This document shows positions 19,587 through 29,423 of a DNA stretch of 64,000 nucleotides, in pieces. Position 1 is the first letter of the stretch. Each line of letters starts with the position of its first letter. Origin of the DNA: Bythopirellula sp. Its GTDB lineage: Bacteria > Planctomycetota > Planctomycetia > Pirellulales > Lacipirellulaceae. The notes under the pieces were generated by a model, which had not been told where the DNA came from, did not search any database, and was given only the letters and a program-made list of their open reading frames with translations. Location: the NCBI GenBank assembly GCA_028285205.1, contig JANQQA010000266.1, positions 33,559 to 97,558 on the forward strand, in the 5' to 3' direction. Position numbers and translations under genes: made by a program.

Positions 19587-20189
19587 CTATTGATCCTTGA
19601 GGCTGACCACGGCCTCTCGCGCACGGGCGAGAAACTCGAGTTTCGGTTCACCCGCCTCAAGCCAAATCGGGGGGCCAAACGTCAGCGACGAGAGCATCGG
19701 TACGGGCAAGTATTCTCCGCGAGGCAAGATGCGATTCATGTTGTTGATATGCACGGGAATCAATTCTAACTCGGGACGTTTCTTGCTGAGATAGTATAGC
19801 CCACTCTTGAATTCGCCGATTTCATGCCCGGGACTGCGGCTGCCTTCGGGAAACAGGATAAGCGAATGCGTGTCGCCGATCTCGCGAAGCATGAGATCGA
19901 TGGGGCTCTGGTGAACCTTGATCTCTTTGCGATCGATCAGCAAGGCGTTGAAGACTTGATGCAAATGACGGCGTACGAAGCCCCGTTCCCAGTAGTCCTT
20001 GGCCGCGATCGGTCGCGTGAGTCGACGAACCGGCGTCGGCAATGCCGACCAGACCAAGATTCCGTCCAGGTGGCTGGTATGATTGGCGAAGTACACGCGC
20101 TGGCAGGTATCCGGTTGTGAGTCGACCCAACGAACGCTGACGCCGCTGATAAATCGAGCAGTCCAGGTTAGTAGCGTCTCGGTGATCAT
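19587..20189 (-). CDS. lysophospholipid acyltransferase (PlsC family)
   Basis: 'YFANHTSHLDGILVWSALP' (NHxSxxD) and 'LILFPEGSRSPGHEIGEFKSGLYYLSKK' (FPEGxRS); stop lies 2 nt before the cdsA ATG. Confidence 0.88.
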   Translation of the reverse strand: MITETLLTWTARFISGVSVRWVDSQPDTCQRVYFANHTSHLDGILVWSALPTPVRRLTRPIAAKDYWERGFVRRHLHQVFNALLIDRKEIKVHQSPIDLMLREIGDTHSLILFPEGSRSPGHEIGEFKSGLYYLSKKRPELELIPVHINNMNRILPRGEYLPVPMLSSLTFGPPIWLEAGEPKLEFLARAREAVVSLKDQ

Positions 20190-20352
20190 GGGGTCTGCGG
20201 TAGGTCACGGGTTCGGCAACGGTCGGTGGCCGCGGAGTCGGCCGTTCAGCGCAATCGGTTAGAGACGAGTCCATCAGCGAGCGTCCGCCTACGTGGCCGA
20301 AACCTCTATCGTATCCAGCGAACTGGAGGTTCGGAAGGCTCCCGCCTCGGTG

Positions 20353-21561
20353 CTACGCACCGGAGTGGGATGGCGAAGAACGCAATTCTCGCGCGGTATC
20401 GCCGAATCGCCGGGGACTGGTGGGCCTGGCCGTGTCGGGATGTTTGGCTTGGTAGATGGACTCCAGGAGTTGCTGATAGCCGTCTACCATCGCGTCGAGC
20501 GAGCAGTGGGCGATGACATGGTCGCGTCCCTGCCGGCCGAGCTCGCTCCGTTTGGACGGATGCAGCAGTAGGTCGAGCGTCGCGTCGACGTAGCCCTCGA
20601 CATCTCCCGGTTGGAACAGCTCGCCGGTGCGACCGGGAATGACGGTTTCTGGGACCGATCCGACGCGGGCGGAAACGACAGGTACCCCGCAGCTGAGCGC
20701 CTCCAGAATCGACACAGGGCTGGCTTCGTTATGTGAAGTCAACGCAACCACGTCGATCGCGGGCAGTACGGCGTGAACATCGTTACGTGAGCCTAGCAAA
20801 TGCGTCACGTCTCGGATCCCGAATTCCTCCGCCATACGCTCGATCGTCTCGCGACGATCACCATCGCCGATAATCACGAATTGCGTTTCCGGTACCGTTT
20901 CTAGAATACGTTTCGCTCCGGCGAGGAACAATTCGTGGTTTTTCTCGGGACGCAAGGCGGCCAGGATTCCCACAAGTGGTGTGTCGTCGTCGATGCCGAG
21001 TTCCTGTCGCAGATTGTCGCCGCCACTTGGAACGAATTTCTCCGTGTCGACGCCGTTGTAAATCGTGTGCACCCTGTCGCGCGGGAACTTCTCGTATTCT
21101 GCCAAGTGCTCCGCGTGCGCGTCGGCCACGCCGATAAATCCGTCGGTTAGCGGAGTTAGCAGACGATTGAGCAGTCCGACCGAGTCGGGCCACCCTGTAC
21201 TGTGCAGCGCCGACAGAATCACAGGCACTCCGGCCAGTTTGGCGGCGAGGCGTCCCCAAAACATCTTGTCCCCGGCGCCGACGGTCACCACCGCGTCGAT
21301 CTCGCGACACTTAAGCAGTCGATACAAACGGACGACCACGCGTATGTCAAATTTGCTGCTGAGCAACGAGCTATGCACGGGCATTTCTTCGGCCAATTGC
21401 TCACCCAGGGGGCCACGTTCCTTCAGGCAAGCAATCTCAGGCGTGAACCGTTTGCGATCTAACCGGCGGACCAGGTTCATCAGCAAGGTTTCCGCACCGC
21501 CGACCGGGAGACTCGTCGTGAGAAATACGACGCGCAGCGGAGATTCCTGGAGATCGGTCAT
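20353..21561 (-). CDS. glycosyltransferase family 4
   Basis: 'FLTTSLPVGGAETLLMNLVRRLD', 'GVDTEKFVPSG', 'HNEASPVSILEALSCGVPVVSARVGSVPETV'. Confidence 0.92.
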   Translation of the reverse strand: MTDLQESPLRVVFLTTSLPVGGAETLLMNLVRRLDRKRFTPEIACLKERGPLGEQLAEEMPVHSSLLSSKFDIRVVVRLYRLLKCREIDAVVTVGAGDKMFWGRLAAKLAGVPVILSALHSTGWPDSVGLLNRLLTPLTDGFIGVADAHAEHLAEYEKFPRDRVHTIYNGVDTEKFVPSGGDNLRQELGIDDDTPLVGILAALRPEKNHELFLAGAKRILETVPETQFVIIGDGDRRETIERMAEEFGIRDVTHLLGSRNDVHAVLPAIDVVALTSHNEASPVSILEALSCGVPVVSARVGSVPETVIPGRTGELFQPGDVEGYVDATLDLLLHPSKRSELGRQGRDHVIAHCSLDAMVDGYQQLLESIYQAKHPDTARPTSPRRFGDTARELRSSPSHSGA

Positions 21562-21569
21562 GACGGCTC

Positions 21570-23042
21570 CTACACGTTGCCGGGAACGGAACGGCGGCGT
21601 TCAAGAATTGGTTTAAGCTTGCCGACAAGGTTGGCAACGAGCTGGTGCAACTGTGCGCGCTCTTCGCCATTCAGGATTTGGTGCGTGCCAAACGTAGCCA
21701 ATAGCAGTGCGAGCAACGTGCAGCCTGAAGCGACTGGGCCCGCCGCCAGCGTCAGCGGCGCGAACACCGTCAACCAAGTACCTCGGTCGAGGCAAAGTCC
21801 ATACCGTCGGCTCAGCACGAGTATTGTGATCAGGCATACGAGCGAGGAAGTGGACGTTGCCACGACGGCCCCGTACAGTCCCCAAATTGGCAGCAGCAAG
21901 AGGTTTAGGCCGATGTTCAGAATCAGCCCGAAAGCTAGTGGTACCGTCGCGAGACGTGTCTTTTCGGCACACCAAAGATAGTTTTGCGATAACGCGTAAA
22001 CCCCATACCAGATGCATCCCGACAAGGCCCACGGCAAAACGGTGAGTCCGTCGCTGTACTTTCCTGCCAGGATCACATCGAACAGCAACGGCGAGAACAA
22101 GAGCACACAGACTGCGAATCCTAGCATGCCGATACTAGTCAGCTTGAGCGAGAGGTTGAGTTGCTTGCCTACTTGCTCCTTGCGACCGGCTTCCCAGTCG
22201 GAACTTAAATGCGGCATGACAAGTCCGCTAAGCAGATCGGCGAACGAGATCAGCAACAGCGGTACAATCCGGCTGCTGTGATAGTTGCCTACTTGCGTCT
22301 GTGCTTCCAGATAGGTGAGGCCCGAGTAGTGCATCAACATGTAACGATCAATAATCGCGAAGAAGTGCGACAACAGATTCGTCAGCCAGACGAAAAAAGC
22401 AAATCGCATGAGCTGTGGCCAGAAATCCAGTTGCGGCAATTGGTTCAAGGGCCGATCCACTTCGCGCAACGCCGGCCACACCCACATCAGCGCGCCACTC
22501 GAGGCAATCGCGCAGGCGACGCCGTAGCCGATGAGGATGCTTGATACGCTTGCATCCACTAGCAACAAACTCAGCGCGAGTAAGGCGAACAGGATACTCT
22601 GGCCGAAATTCATTGCCGACACGACGCGGTAGAGCCGCAATGCTGTGAGCAACGACGTCAGCGTGTGGTGGAAGATGATCGACGCGAGGCAAATCGCGAT
22701 GCCATAGAGGAGGTTCACCTGGTCGTAAGTACGGAATAGTAGGTAGGAGAACGAACGAGCGAATAAGGCTACCGTACCGACGGCGAGCAACGTGCACACG
22801 ACCGTCCAAACGGTCGTGCGCCGCAGAAAAGTGAGCAAGTGCCCGCGCTGGCGAAAGTGTTCCAGGTACCGACCAAACGATCCGGGTACGCCCAGCACGG
22901 CCAATGGAGCCGCCAACAGCAAGAAGCTGTACGCCAACTCCCACTGCCCGAGCACCTCAGGATCTAGCCAACGACAAAACAGCACACCACGTCCAAAGCC
23001 GACGCTACGCTGGACGAGCGTCACGGCGATCAGAATCAGCAC
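21570..23042 (-). CDS. polysaccharide flippase (Wzx/oligosaccharide-lipid exporter-like)
   Basis: Multi-spanning MATE/Wzx-like protein: 'GRGVLFCRWLDPEVLGQWELAYSFLLLAAPLAVLGVPGSFGRYLE'. Start (GTG) uncertain; frame is open further upstream. Confidence 0.8.
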   Translation of the reverse strand: MLILIAVTLVQRSVGFGRGVLFCRWLDPEVLGQWELAYSFLLLAAPLAVLGVPGSFGRYLEHFRQRGHLLTFLRRTTVWTVVCTLLAVGTVALFARSFSYLLFRTYDQVNLLYGIAICLASIIFHHTLTSLLTALRLYRVVSAMNFGQSILFALLALSLLLVDASVSSILIGYGVACAIASSGALMWVWPALREVDRPLNQLPQLDFWPQLMRFAFFVWLTNLLSHFFAIIDRYMLMHYSGLTYLEAQTQVGNYHSSRIVPLLLISFADLLSGLVMPHLSSDWEAGRKEQVGKQLNLSLKLTSIGMLGFAVCVLLFSPLLFDVILAGKYSDGLTVLPWALSGCIWYGVYALSQNYLWCAEKTRLATVPLAFGLILNIGLNLLLLPIWGLYGAVVATSTSSLVCLITILVLSRRYGLCLDRGTWLTVFAPLTLAAGPVASGCTLLALLLATFGTHQILNGEERAQLHQLVANLVGKLKPILERRRSVPGNV

Positions 23043-23163
23043 GCTTGAGGCAAGCGTGTCAGTCCTCAGCCGACTCGTCGAAGCGGCTTGGTTCGAGTTG
23101 GATGAAATCGTGCTAATGGTCGTCTGCTTTCGTCGGCGCTGGCGGCGATTACGACTTCATCAC

Positions 23164-24018
23164 TCAAAACCGATTGCGATAGTCGCCCGGTACGAACTGC
23201 CGCTGGCTACTGAGCTTTCGCGGGTCGACGGTAAGCCAGTTGCGAAAGCGACTCCACTCGGGGTCGCCATGGATGCGTTGCAGGTGAAACGAGTCGTCGC
23301 CGGGCAGGTTGTACCCGCCATAGGCCGAACATACGCCCCAAAAACCTGCTTCGAATGCGATGCGAAATGCGGCCGTCGAAAGATTCTCCGGCAGACCGAA
23401 CGGAAATGCGAAGTAACGCACGGGACGATCGATAATGCCTTCCAGCTCGCGCTTCGAGCCTACGATTTCGTCGAACAGCTCGTCTTCGTCGGTAATCGCT
23501 CCCAGGTCGACGTGCGAGCGGGCGTGGGCACCGATCTCCACGCCAGCGTCTGCGAGTTCCAGCAGCTGATCGACGGTGTTCGGCGGTAGCGGACGGCCGT
23601 TGTCCACGTCGTGAGCGAAAGGATTGCCACTGAGAATATTGCTGCTGGTCACGAAATATGTGAAAGGAATGCCCTGGTCGACAAGCCACGGTAACGCGTT
23701 TTGACAATTGTCGGCGTAGCCATCATCAAAGGTGATGCAAACCGTCGGCCTATCGTTGGCTTCCGCGGCGATTCGATGCTGCGCCTCTTCGAGCGTGACG
23801 ATATCGAATCGCTCTCCCAGCCATTCGATCTGCTTGCGAAACATCTCATTCGGCAGCGTCCAATCGTTGGGATGCTCGTCAGCAATGCGGTGGTAAAACA
23901 GGCTCATGATCGGCACCTGACGGCGCTGCTCACGCGTCACTGCTGCTTGCTTCCGCTGTGGTAAGGTCGCGAGGTAATACAAATCGAGCAGGGGCGTTTT
24001 AATGGAATCGAGTGGCAT
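23164..24018 (-). CDS. polysaccharide deacetylase (NodB-like)
   Basis: 'VCITFDDGYADNCQNALPWLVDQGIPFTYFVTSS', 'GVEIGAHARSHVDLG'; probable start MPLDSIK at 24018 avoids overlap with the next gene. Confidence 0.9.
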   Translation of the reverse strand: MPLDSIKTPLLDLYYLATLPQRKQAAVTREQRRQVPIMSLFYHRIADEHPNDWTLPNEMFRKQIEWLGERFDIVTLEEAQHRIAAEANDRPTVCITFDDGYADNCQNALPWLVDQGIPFTYFVTSSNILSGNPFAHDVDNGRPLPPNTVDQLLELADAGVEIGAHARSHVDLGAITDEDELFDEIVGSKRELEGIIDRPVRYFAFPFGLPENLSTAAFRIAFEAGFWGVCSAYGGYNLPGDDSFHLQRIHGDPEWSRFRNWLTVDPRKLSSQRQFVPGDYRNRF

Positions 24019-24038
24019 GATGGAGCTTTCTGTCGGTC

Positions 24039-25157
24039 TTATAAGCTGAGCACATTGGTGAGTTGGCGAGTCAGACGCACCGCGCTTTGGAGGTAGTCGA
24101 ACGCTTGATTTCGCAGCAGGGCTGTTCCGCGGGCAGGAACAATTCTGAGATCGAACGTCTCGATTGGCTGGGCACGCCAATGGGCCTTGTACGGCTCGTC
24201 GCCCCGCATCAAGTCAAATGTCTGGTGGCCTTCTGCGATCGCGTATTGCAACGTACGGATGGTCGACAGTCGGCCGGGCTCGTCGTCGAGCCGTTCGGGA
24301 TCGACACCACCCTGGTAGGCGAATGTGGCGCGATCGCTGGCGAAGTGGTACTCCGCGGCAACCGGCTGACCGGCGAGTTCGAGCCACGAAAGGCGGAGTT
24401 CACCCGAGTCGAGTAGCTGCTGAGCGATGTCGCGATGAAAATCAGCCCAACGCTGCGAGGCGAAGCATCCCGGTTCACCCAGACTATTGCGGCGCCTCTG
24501 ATGCAAATCAGTCAGGATCGGCCAGGCACGTTCGAGTTGCTCCGGAGATTCGACCAAGTGCCAAGTCGCGTCATCACTGTCGAGGACGCGTCGCTCCAGG
24601 CGGCGCAGCTGTTTGCGATGCGATTTGGACTGCAAGGCGAGAAACGCTTCCCAATCCTCAGGGAGTGGCACCTCCCAGCGACTTTCGTTGCGGTCTTGGC
24701 GAACTTGGCAATCAAGGGACTTCAACTCGTCGCTAAGCGAGAACAATCCCGTGCAATCGGCAGCGATCGCGGTGAAGTCGGTCGTGTCCCATTGATCTGC
24801 ATGTTCAACGAGATAGTGGGCGAACGACTTCGCCGCCTTCTCGATGTTCTCTGGCTCAGTGATCAAGTCAAGATGATCGGAACAGACCTCGCCGTCGCCC
24901 AGCAATCGCAGGACTTGGCCCCTGGCCATTGAATTCTCGATGTAGCCGGGCAGAATGGCGATCAGTTGGTCCGGTTCGAATGTCGGTTCGTCCGCATCAA
25001 AAAGTAGCAGCACGAACAGCTTTCGATCGTCGCGGTAATGCTTCCACCACGTCGACTGCCAGGCCCATTTGCGAAAGACGCAGTTGCCGGCGAGCTCGTC
25101 CCAACGATCCTTGTAGGCGAGTAGCTCATCCAATTCTGAAACGTGGGAGATGTGCAT
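24039..25157 (-). CDS. FemAB/BioF2-like GNAT acyltransferase
   Basis: 'FRKWAWQSTWWKHY', 'KSHRKQLRRLERRVL', 'RLSWLELAGQPVAAEYHFASDRATFAYQGGVDPE', 'FDLMRGDEPYKAHW'. Confidence 0.82.
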   Translation of the reverse strand: MHISHVSELDELLAYKDRWDELAGNCVFRKWAWQSTWWKHYRDDRKLFVLLLFDADEPTFEPDQLIAILPGYIENSMARGQVLRLLGDGEVCSDHLDLITEPENIEKAAKSFAHYLVEHADQWDTTDFTAIAADCTGLFSLSDELKSLDCQVRQDRNESRWEVPLPEDWEAFLALQSKSHRKQLRRLERRVLDSDDATWHLVESPEQLERAWPILTDLHQRRRNSLGEPGCFASQRWADFHRDIAQQLLDSGELRLSWLELAGQPVAAEYHFASDRATFAYQGGVDPERLDDEPGRLSTIRTLQYAIAEGHQTFDLMRGDEPYKAHWRAQPIETFDLRIVPARGTALLRNQAFDYLQSAVRLTRQLTNVLSL

Positions 25158-25517
25158 TATGTGATCTTCGAGGCTGTGGGTCAGACTGGTGACACTCAGT
25201 ATCGCGGCGAAGGGTGATACTGCTGCACAGATGGCTGGATTTCGGCTGTTCAAGAATAGGTCACAGAATCCGTTGATCTGGCTGCTGCGACCCGCCCGCC
25301 CTGAGGCAAAAATTCACCATGTTGCTATTTTTCCACGCCCGATAGGTCGCGTGCTTAGCGGTCAAACGCCGTGGCGTCGCGGCCATAAAATCGCTCAACG
25401 TAGCGACTTTAGCTTCTGTGGTCGGGTTATGACGGCATCCACACCAGATGTGGCGCGGCAGTTGCCATGTTGGGTAGCCACTAAACCGTCGTTACTCGCC
25501 TTGTCTGGGAAATCACT

Positions 25518-27083
25518 ATGAGCTTCAACACCGAAAACAATCATTCTGGCAACTTGGCGGGCCTGAGCCCGGCGGAATGCCTCCGCCTGTTGGTCGAGCA
25601 ACGTCAAAAGTGGCTCCTGCCAACGATGGTCTGTGGAGCGTTGGCACTTGGTTACTCCCTGGTAATGTCGCGGTACTGGGAAGCGACGCAAGGATTCGTG
25701 GTTCGCCCTGAAGTGTCTGGTTCCTCGACCAACGAAGTGGGTAAGTTCGCCGACCTGTACCAGATGCGGACCTTTCAAGAGACGATTTTGGAACTCGCCA
25801 AGAGTCCTCAAGTGATTGCGGCCACGCTGAAGGCAGTGGAACAGGCCGAGACTGGCGAACCTGCGGAGGCGCCGTCTGCGACAGCGATCGAGAAGATGCG
25901 GAAAAGATTGAGTCTGTTGCCGCCAGGCGGGGCGGAGTTTGGCAAGACTGAGGTTTGCTATCTGCAGGTAAAAGACACCAACCGCCAGCGGGCACTAAAG
26001 CTGGTCGCCGAGTTTGGCAGACAGATTGATCGAAGACTGCACAGCCTCCGGACCGAAAAATCTCGCAGCCTGCGGAATGAGCTACAGCAGCAAGTCGCCC
26101 TGGCGGAAGAAGCTTTGGAAGCCGAGACGGCCCGCCTGGCGAAATTCGAAGCGCAGGTGGGGGCCGACTTGGGCGAACTCCGCATGCTAAACGCCTCCAA
26201 CAGCGGACAGAGTGATCTTCGCCAGCAAGCAATCCGACTCAACGACGAGCGACGAGCCGCAGAACTAGCGACTCGCGAATCCAGCCAACTGCTAGAGGTG
26301 CTGCAATCAGCTCGCAACGAACCCGAGCAGCTAATCGCCATGCCCAACAGCCTCCTGACTTCGCAACCGACGCTCCGTCGACTCAAGGACGGTCTGGTCG
26401 ATGCCCAACTCCGAGTAGCACGTCTGGAGGGCACGCGCACCGTCGATCACCCGCAGGTCAAGGCAGCAAACTCGGCAGTGGAGTTTGTCCGCCAAGATCT
26501 ACACCGGGAGCTTGCAGTGGCCATTCGTGGAATTCAGGTCGAAATCAAAATTGGCAACAGCCGTGCCGCAAAACTCGATCAGCAGTACGCCGATGTGCAG
26601 CAGCGCCTGAGTCGGTTGGCCCAGCTACGTGCCGGCTACGCCAATCACATGTCCGCCGTCGATAACAGCCGTCTGGTGCTCGACCGGGCTCAAAAGCAGC
26701 TTGGGCAGGTAAGCTCCCAATTGGCGGCATCCAGCAGCTCCAAGTTGGTCACTCCGATCGATCAGCCCGAGACGGGGCCCTACCGTGCCGGCCCAGGACG
26801 TTCAACGATCGTGTTGCTCGGCACGTTTGGTGGCCTAGTCTTGGGAATCGGGTGGGTATTCCTGACCGTTACTCCTGCGGCGGAGCGTGAACCCGAATTG
26901 GGAGTCACACCACAAACCCAACCTACTACGCGAACCAGCGGCAACGAGGCAGCCGCGCGACCGGTAGTGGAAATCATGCCGGTTCCGCGTCATGTGCCGA
27001 ATTTGCCACCCCACATCGCGGCGAAGATCGCAGAGATCGTGAAAGCACGCGAATCGGTCGTGTCGAGTGATCGCTGCGTTTAG
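25518..27083 (+). CDS. Wzz/GumC-like polysaccharide chain-length determinant protein
   Basis: N-terminal TM 'RQKWLLPTMVCGALALGYSLVMSRYW', long coiled-coil, C-terminal TM 'STIVLLGTFGGLVLGIGWVFLTV'; no kinase domain. Confidence 0.8.
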   Translation: MSFNTENNHSGNLAGLSPAECLRLLVEQRQKWLLPTMVCGALALGYSLVMSRYWEATQGFVVRPEVSGSSTNEVGKFADLYQMRTFQETILELAKSPQVIAATLKAVEQAETGEPAEAPSATAIEKMRKRLSLLPPGGAEFGKTEVCYLQVKDTNRQRALKLVAEFGRQIDRRLHSLRTEKSRSLRNELQQQVALAEEALEAETARLAKFEAQVGADLGELRMLNASNSGQSDLRQQAIRLNDERRAAELATRESSQLLEVLQSARNEPEQLIAMPNSLLTSQPTLRRLKDGLVDAQLRVARLEGTRTVDHPQVKAANSAVEFVRQDLHRELAVAIRGIQVEIKIGNSRAAKLDQQYADVQQRLSRLAQLRAGYANHMSAVDNSRLVLDRAQKQLGQVSSQLAASSSSKLVTPIDQPETGPYRAGPGRSTIVLLGTFGGLVLGIGWVFLTVTPAAEREPELGVTPQTQPTTRTSGNEAAARPVVEIMPVPRHVPNLPPHIAAKIAEIVKARESVVSSDRCV

Positions 27084-27139
27084 ACCATGCACATTTTGCA
27101 GCCGAATCAGTTCACTTAATCAACTTCGGACAGCTGCTG

Positions 27140-28552
27140 ATGACGTTCCTACTATCGCTTTTTGGCTTAGTTGCCCTGATTTGGGCACTCATCTACGCGA
27201 GGCATGGCTCGCTGCTGGTGAGCGGAGCGATCTTCGTGGTGGTTGGCTACGTCTTTAACCATCATGTGTGGCACATGAGCGTAGGGCCCGTTTCGCTGAC
27301 ATTGGGGCGTGTGCTGTTGGCGGCCTTGGTCCTACTGTTTGCCTGGCGTTGGAAACAGGGCCACATCGAACTGCGTCCTTTGACCGGCTGCGATTGGCTC
27401 GTCGGATTGTTGGTCGGGTATCTAACGCTTCGTTGTATGTGGACGCCTGCCGCTATTGGAGAAGCGTCCAGCGTTGGGCCGACATGGAGGTTGATCGCCA
27501 GCTTTTGGATGCCGGCCACGCTATACTGGATCGTTCGCAACGCGGAATTTAGTGAACGCGTTTGGAAAGCGATGCTCGCCTGCCTGGCGGCACTAGGTGT
27601 TTATCTAGCGCTGACCGGCCTAGCTGAAGTCAACCAACAGTGGTGGGCAGTCTTTCCGCGCTTTATTGCCGATCCAACCCTCGGCACGCACTTCGGTCGC
27701 GCCCGCGGGCCGGCGTTGATGTCGGCCAGTTTGGGGGTGTTCCTGGCGATCTGTTTCTGGGCAGCCTGGTTCCTGTGGGCCAAAGTTAGCCGTGCACAGC
27801 AGTTCCTACTGCTGGGGGCGATGGCGCTGATGGTCGTCGGCGTGTATGTCACCTATACACGTTCGACCTGGTTAGGCTTGGCTGGTGGGCTTGCCATAAT
27901 TCCTCTATTACATCTTCCGCGGTCGTGGCGGCCTGTGCTGCTGACGGGGATGCTGCTGGCCGGCTTTGTCGGAGCGATCGGGCTGGGCGATAAAGTCGTC
28001 AACATGAATCGCGAAGACACTGATGGTTCGGCCGAGCATTCGGTTTATCAGCGGGCCTCGTTCTTTCATGTCTCGATGAACATGTTCCGCGATGCTCCGC
28101 TGCTGGGTTGCGGTTTTGGGCGATTCTACGACTGCAAGTTGCCGTACCTGGCTGACCGCACTCAGCGGATCGAACTGGAATCCATTCGGAAACTAGATCA
28201 TCACAACACGTTTCTGAGCTTGCTCACCGAGACGGGTGCTATTGGACTGACGCTGTTCGCCGCCGTCCTGGCTGCCTGGTGGCGAGCAGCATGGCAACTC
28301 GCTAGAAATGCCGATGCGGAGAGCTGGATGCGTGCCCACGGACTGTTCGCTCTGGCGACGCTCATCGCGTACTTGGCCAGTGCAGTGTTCCACGATTTGA
28401 CACTTTCCCCCAGCGAGCAATGGTTGTTGTATCTGACGACAGGTGTTACTGTTGGGTTGCAGAGCTTGTTGCGGACTAGAGAGGCCGCAGCTCAGCCGAT
28501 CAAATCAACTTTGTTGGCTCAACCAACTTCGGGTGTCTGGGCTAGTCATTGA
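27140..28552 (+). CDS. O-antigen ligase/polymerase-like membrane protein
   Basis: Multi-spanning; 'YTRSTWLGLAGGLAIIPLL', 'MFRDAPLLGCGFGRFYD', 'LDHHNTFLSLLTETGAIGLTLF' Wzy_C-type motifs. Confidence 0.88.
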   Translation: MTFLLSLFGLVALIWALIYARHGSLLVSGAIFVVVGYVFNHHVWHMSVGPVSLTLGRVLLAALVLLFAWRWKQGHIELRPLTGCDWLVGLLVGYLTLRCMWTPAAIGEASSVGPTWRLIASFWMPATLYWIVRNAEFSERVWKAMLACLAALGVYLALTGLAEVNQQWWAVFPRFIADPTLGTHFGRARGPALMSASLGVFLAICFWAAWFLWAKVSRAQQFLLLGAMALMVVGVYVTYTRSTWLGLAGGLAIIPLLHLPRSWRPVLLTGMLLAGFVGAIGLGDKVVNMNREDTDGSAEHSVYQRASFFHVSMNMFRDAPLLGCGFGRFYDCKLPYLADRTQRIELESIRKLDHHNTFLSLLTETGAIGLTLFAAVLAAWWRAAWQLARNADAESWMRAHGLFALATLIAYLASAVFHDLTLSPSEQWLLYLTTGVTVGLQSLLRTREAAAQPIKSTLLAQPTSGVWASH

Positions 28553-28568
28553 AATAGGTTCGCTACAC

Positions 28569-29366
28569 GTGCCGCCGGTGATAACGCTATTCGGAATGAA
28601 GATCGATGCGGTCGATATGAAGACGGCCGTTCAGCGCGTGATGCAATGGTGCGCGGAACCTCGCGATGAGCCGTGCCGCTACGTGGTGACGCCCAATGTC
28701 GATCACGCGGTCATGTTCCAGACAGACGATCGCCTACGCCGTTCGTACGAAGGCGCGGCGATGGTGCTCGCCGATGGCGCGCCGGTCGTCTTGGCTTCGC
28801 GACTGCTGCGGAAGTCTTTGCCCGAACGAGTTGCGGGGAGCGATCTGGTTCCCGCGCTGTTCGAAGCAGTGTCCAGCGAACGTGAATCCGCGAGTGGTCC
28901 GCTTCGCGTCTTCTTGTTGGGCGCAGGTCCGGGAGTCGCAGAGCGGGCGGCTGAGGTAATCCACCGGCGCTGGTCAAGTGTCGAAGTGGTCGGTACGCTG
29001 TCGCCACCCATGGGTTTTGAGCATGATGAGGACGAGAATCAACGAATCCTCGATGCCGTCGCGGCATGCCAGCCTGACTTGGTTTTGATCGGGCTAGGCG
29101 CGCCGAAGCAAGAATTGTGGATAGGCCGTTATGCCGATCGTTTGGAAGCAAAAGCCGCGCTGTGCATTGGGGCAACGATCGACTTCCTGGCCGGTGAGAA
29201 AAGCCGTGCGCCGCGCTTGATGCAGAAGCTCGGTTTGGAGTGGGTGCATCGCATGGCGACTGAACCGACTCGGCTCGCGAAGCGGTACGCGCGCGACGCC
29301 TGGATTTTCCCCCGACTAGTGTGGCGTGAATGGCGCGACGGCAGCGCGACATCCCCCGAATCGTAA
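28569..29366 (+). CDS. WecB/TagA/CpsF family glycosyltransferase
   Basis: 'TPNVDHAVMFQTDDRLRRSYEGAAMVLADGAPVV', 'DLVLIGLGAPKQELWIGRY', 'CIGATIDFLAGEKSRAPRLMQKLGLEWVHRMATEP'. GTG start at 28569 preferred. Confidence 0.92.
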   Translation: MPPVITLFGMKIDAVDMKTAVQRVMQWCAEPRDEPCRYVVTPNVDHAVMFQTDDRLRRSYEGAAMVLADGAPVVLASRLLRKSLPERVAGSDLVPALFEAVSSERESASGPLRVFLLGAGPGVAERAAEVIHRRWSSVEVVGTLSPPMGFEHDEDENQRILDAVAACQPDLVLIGLGAPKQELWIGRYADRLEAKAALCIGATIDFLAGEKSRAPRLMQKLGLEWVHRMATEPTRLAKRYARDAWIFPRLVWREWRDGSATSPES

Positions 29367-29423
29367 GTCGCCGGCCGCCGACCCATCCTTCCGCCTTTAT
29401 CGTTGCGCCTTTATAGTGGTGGC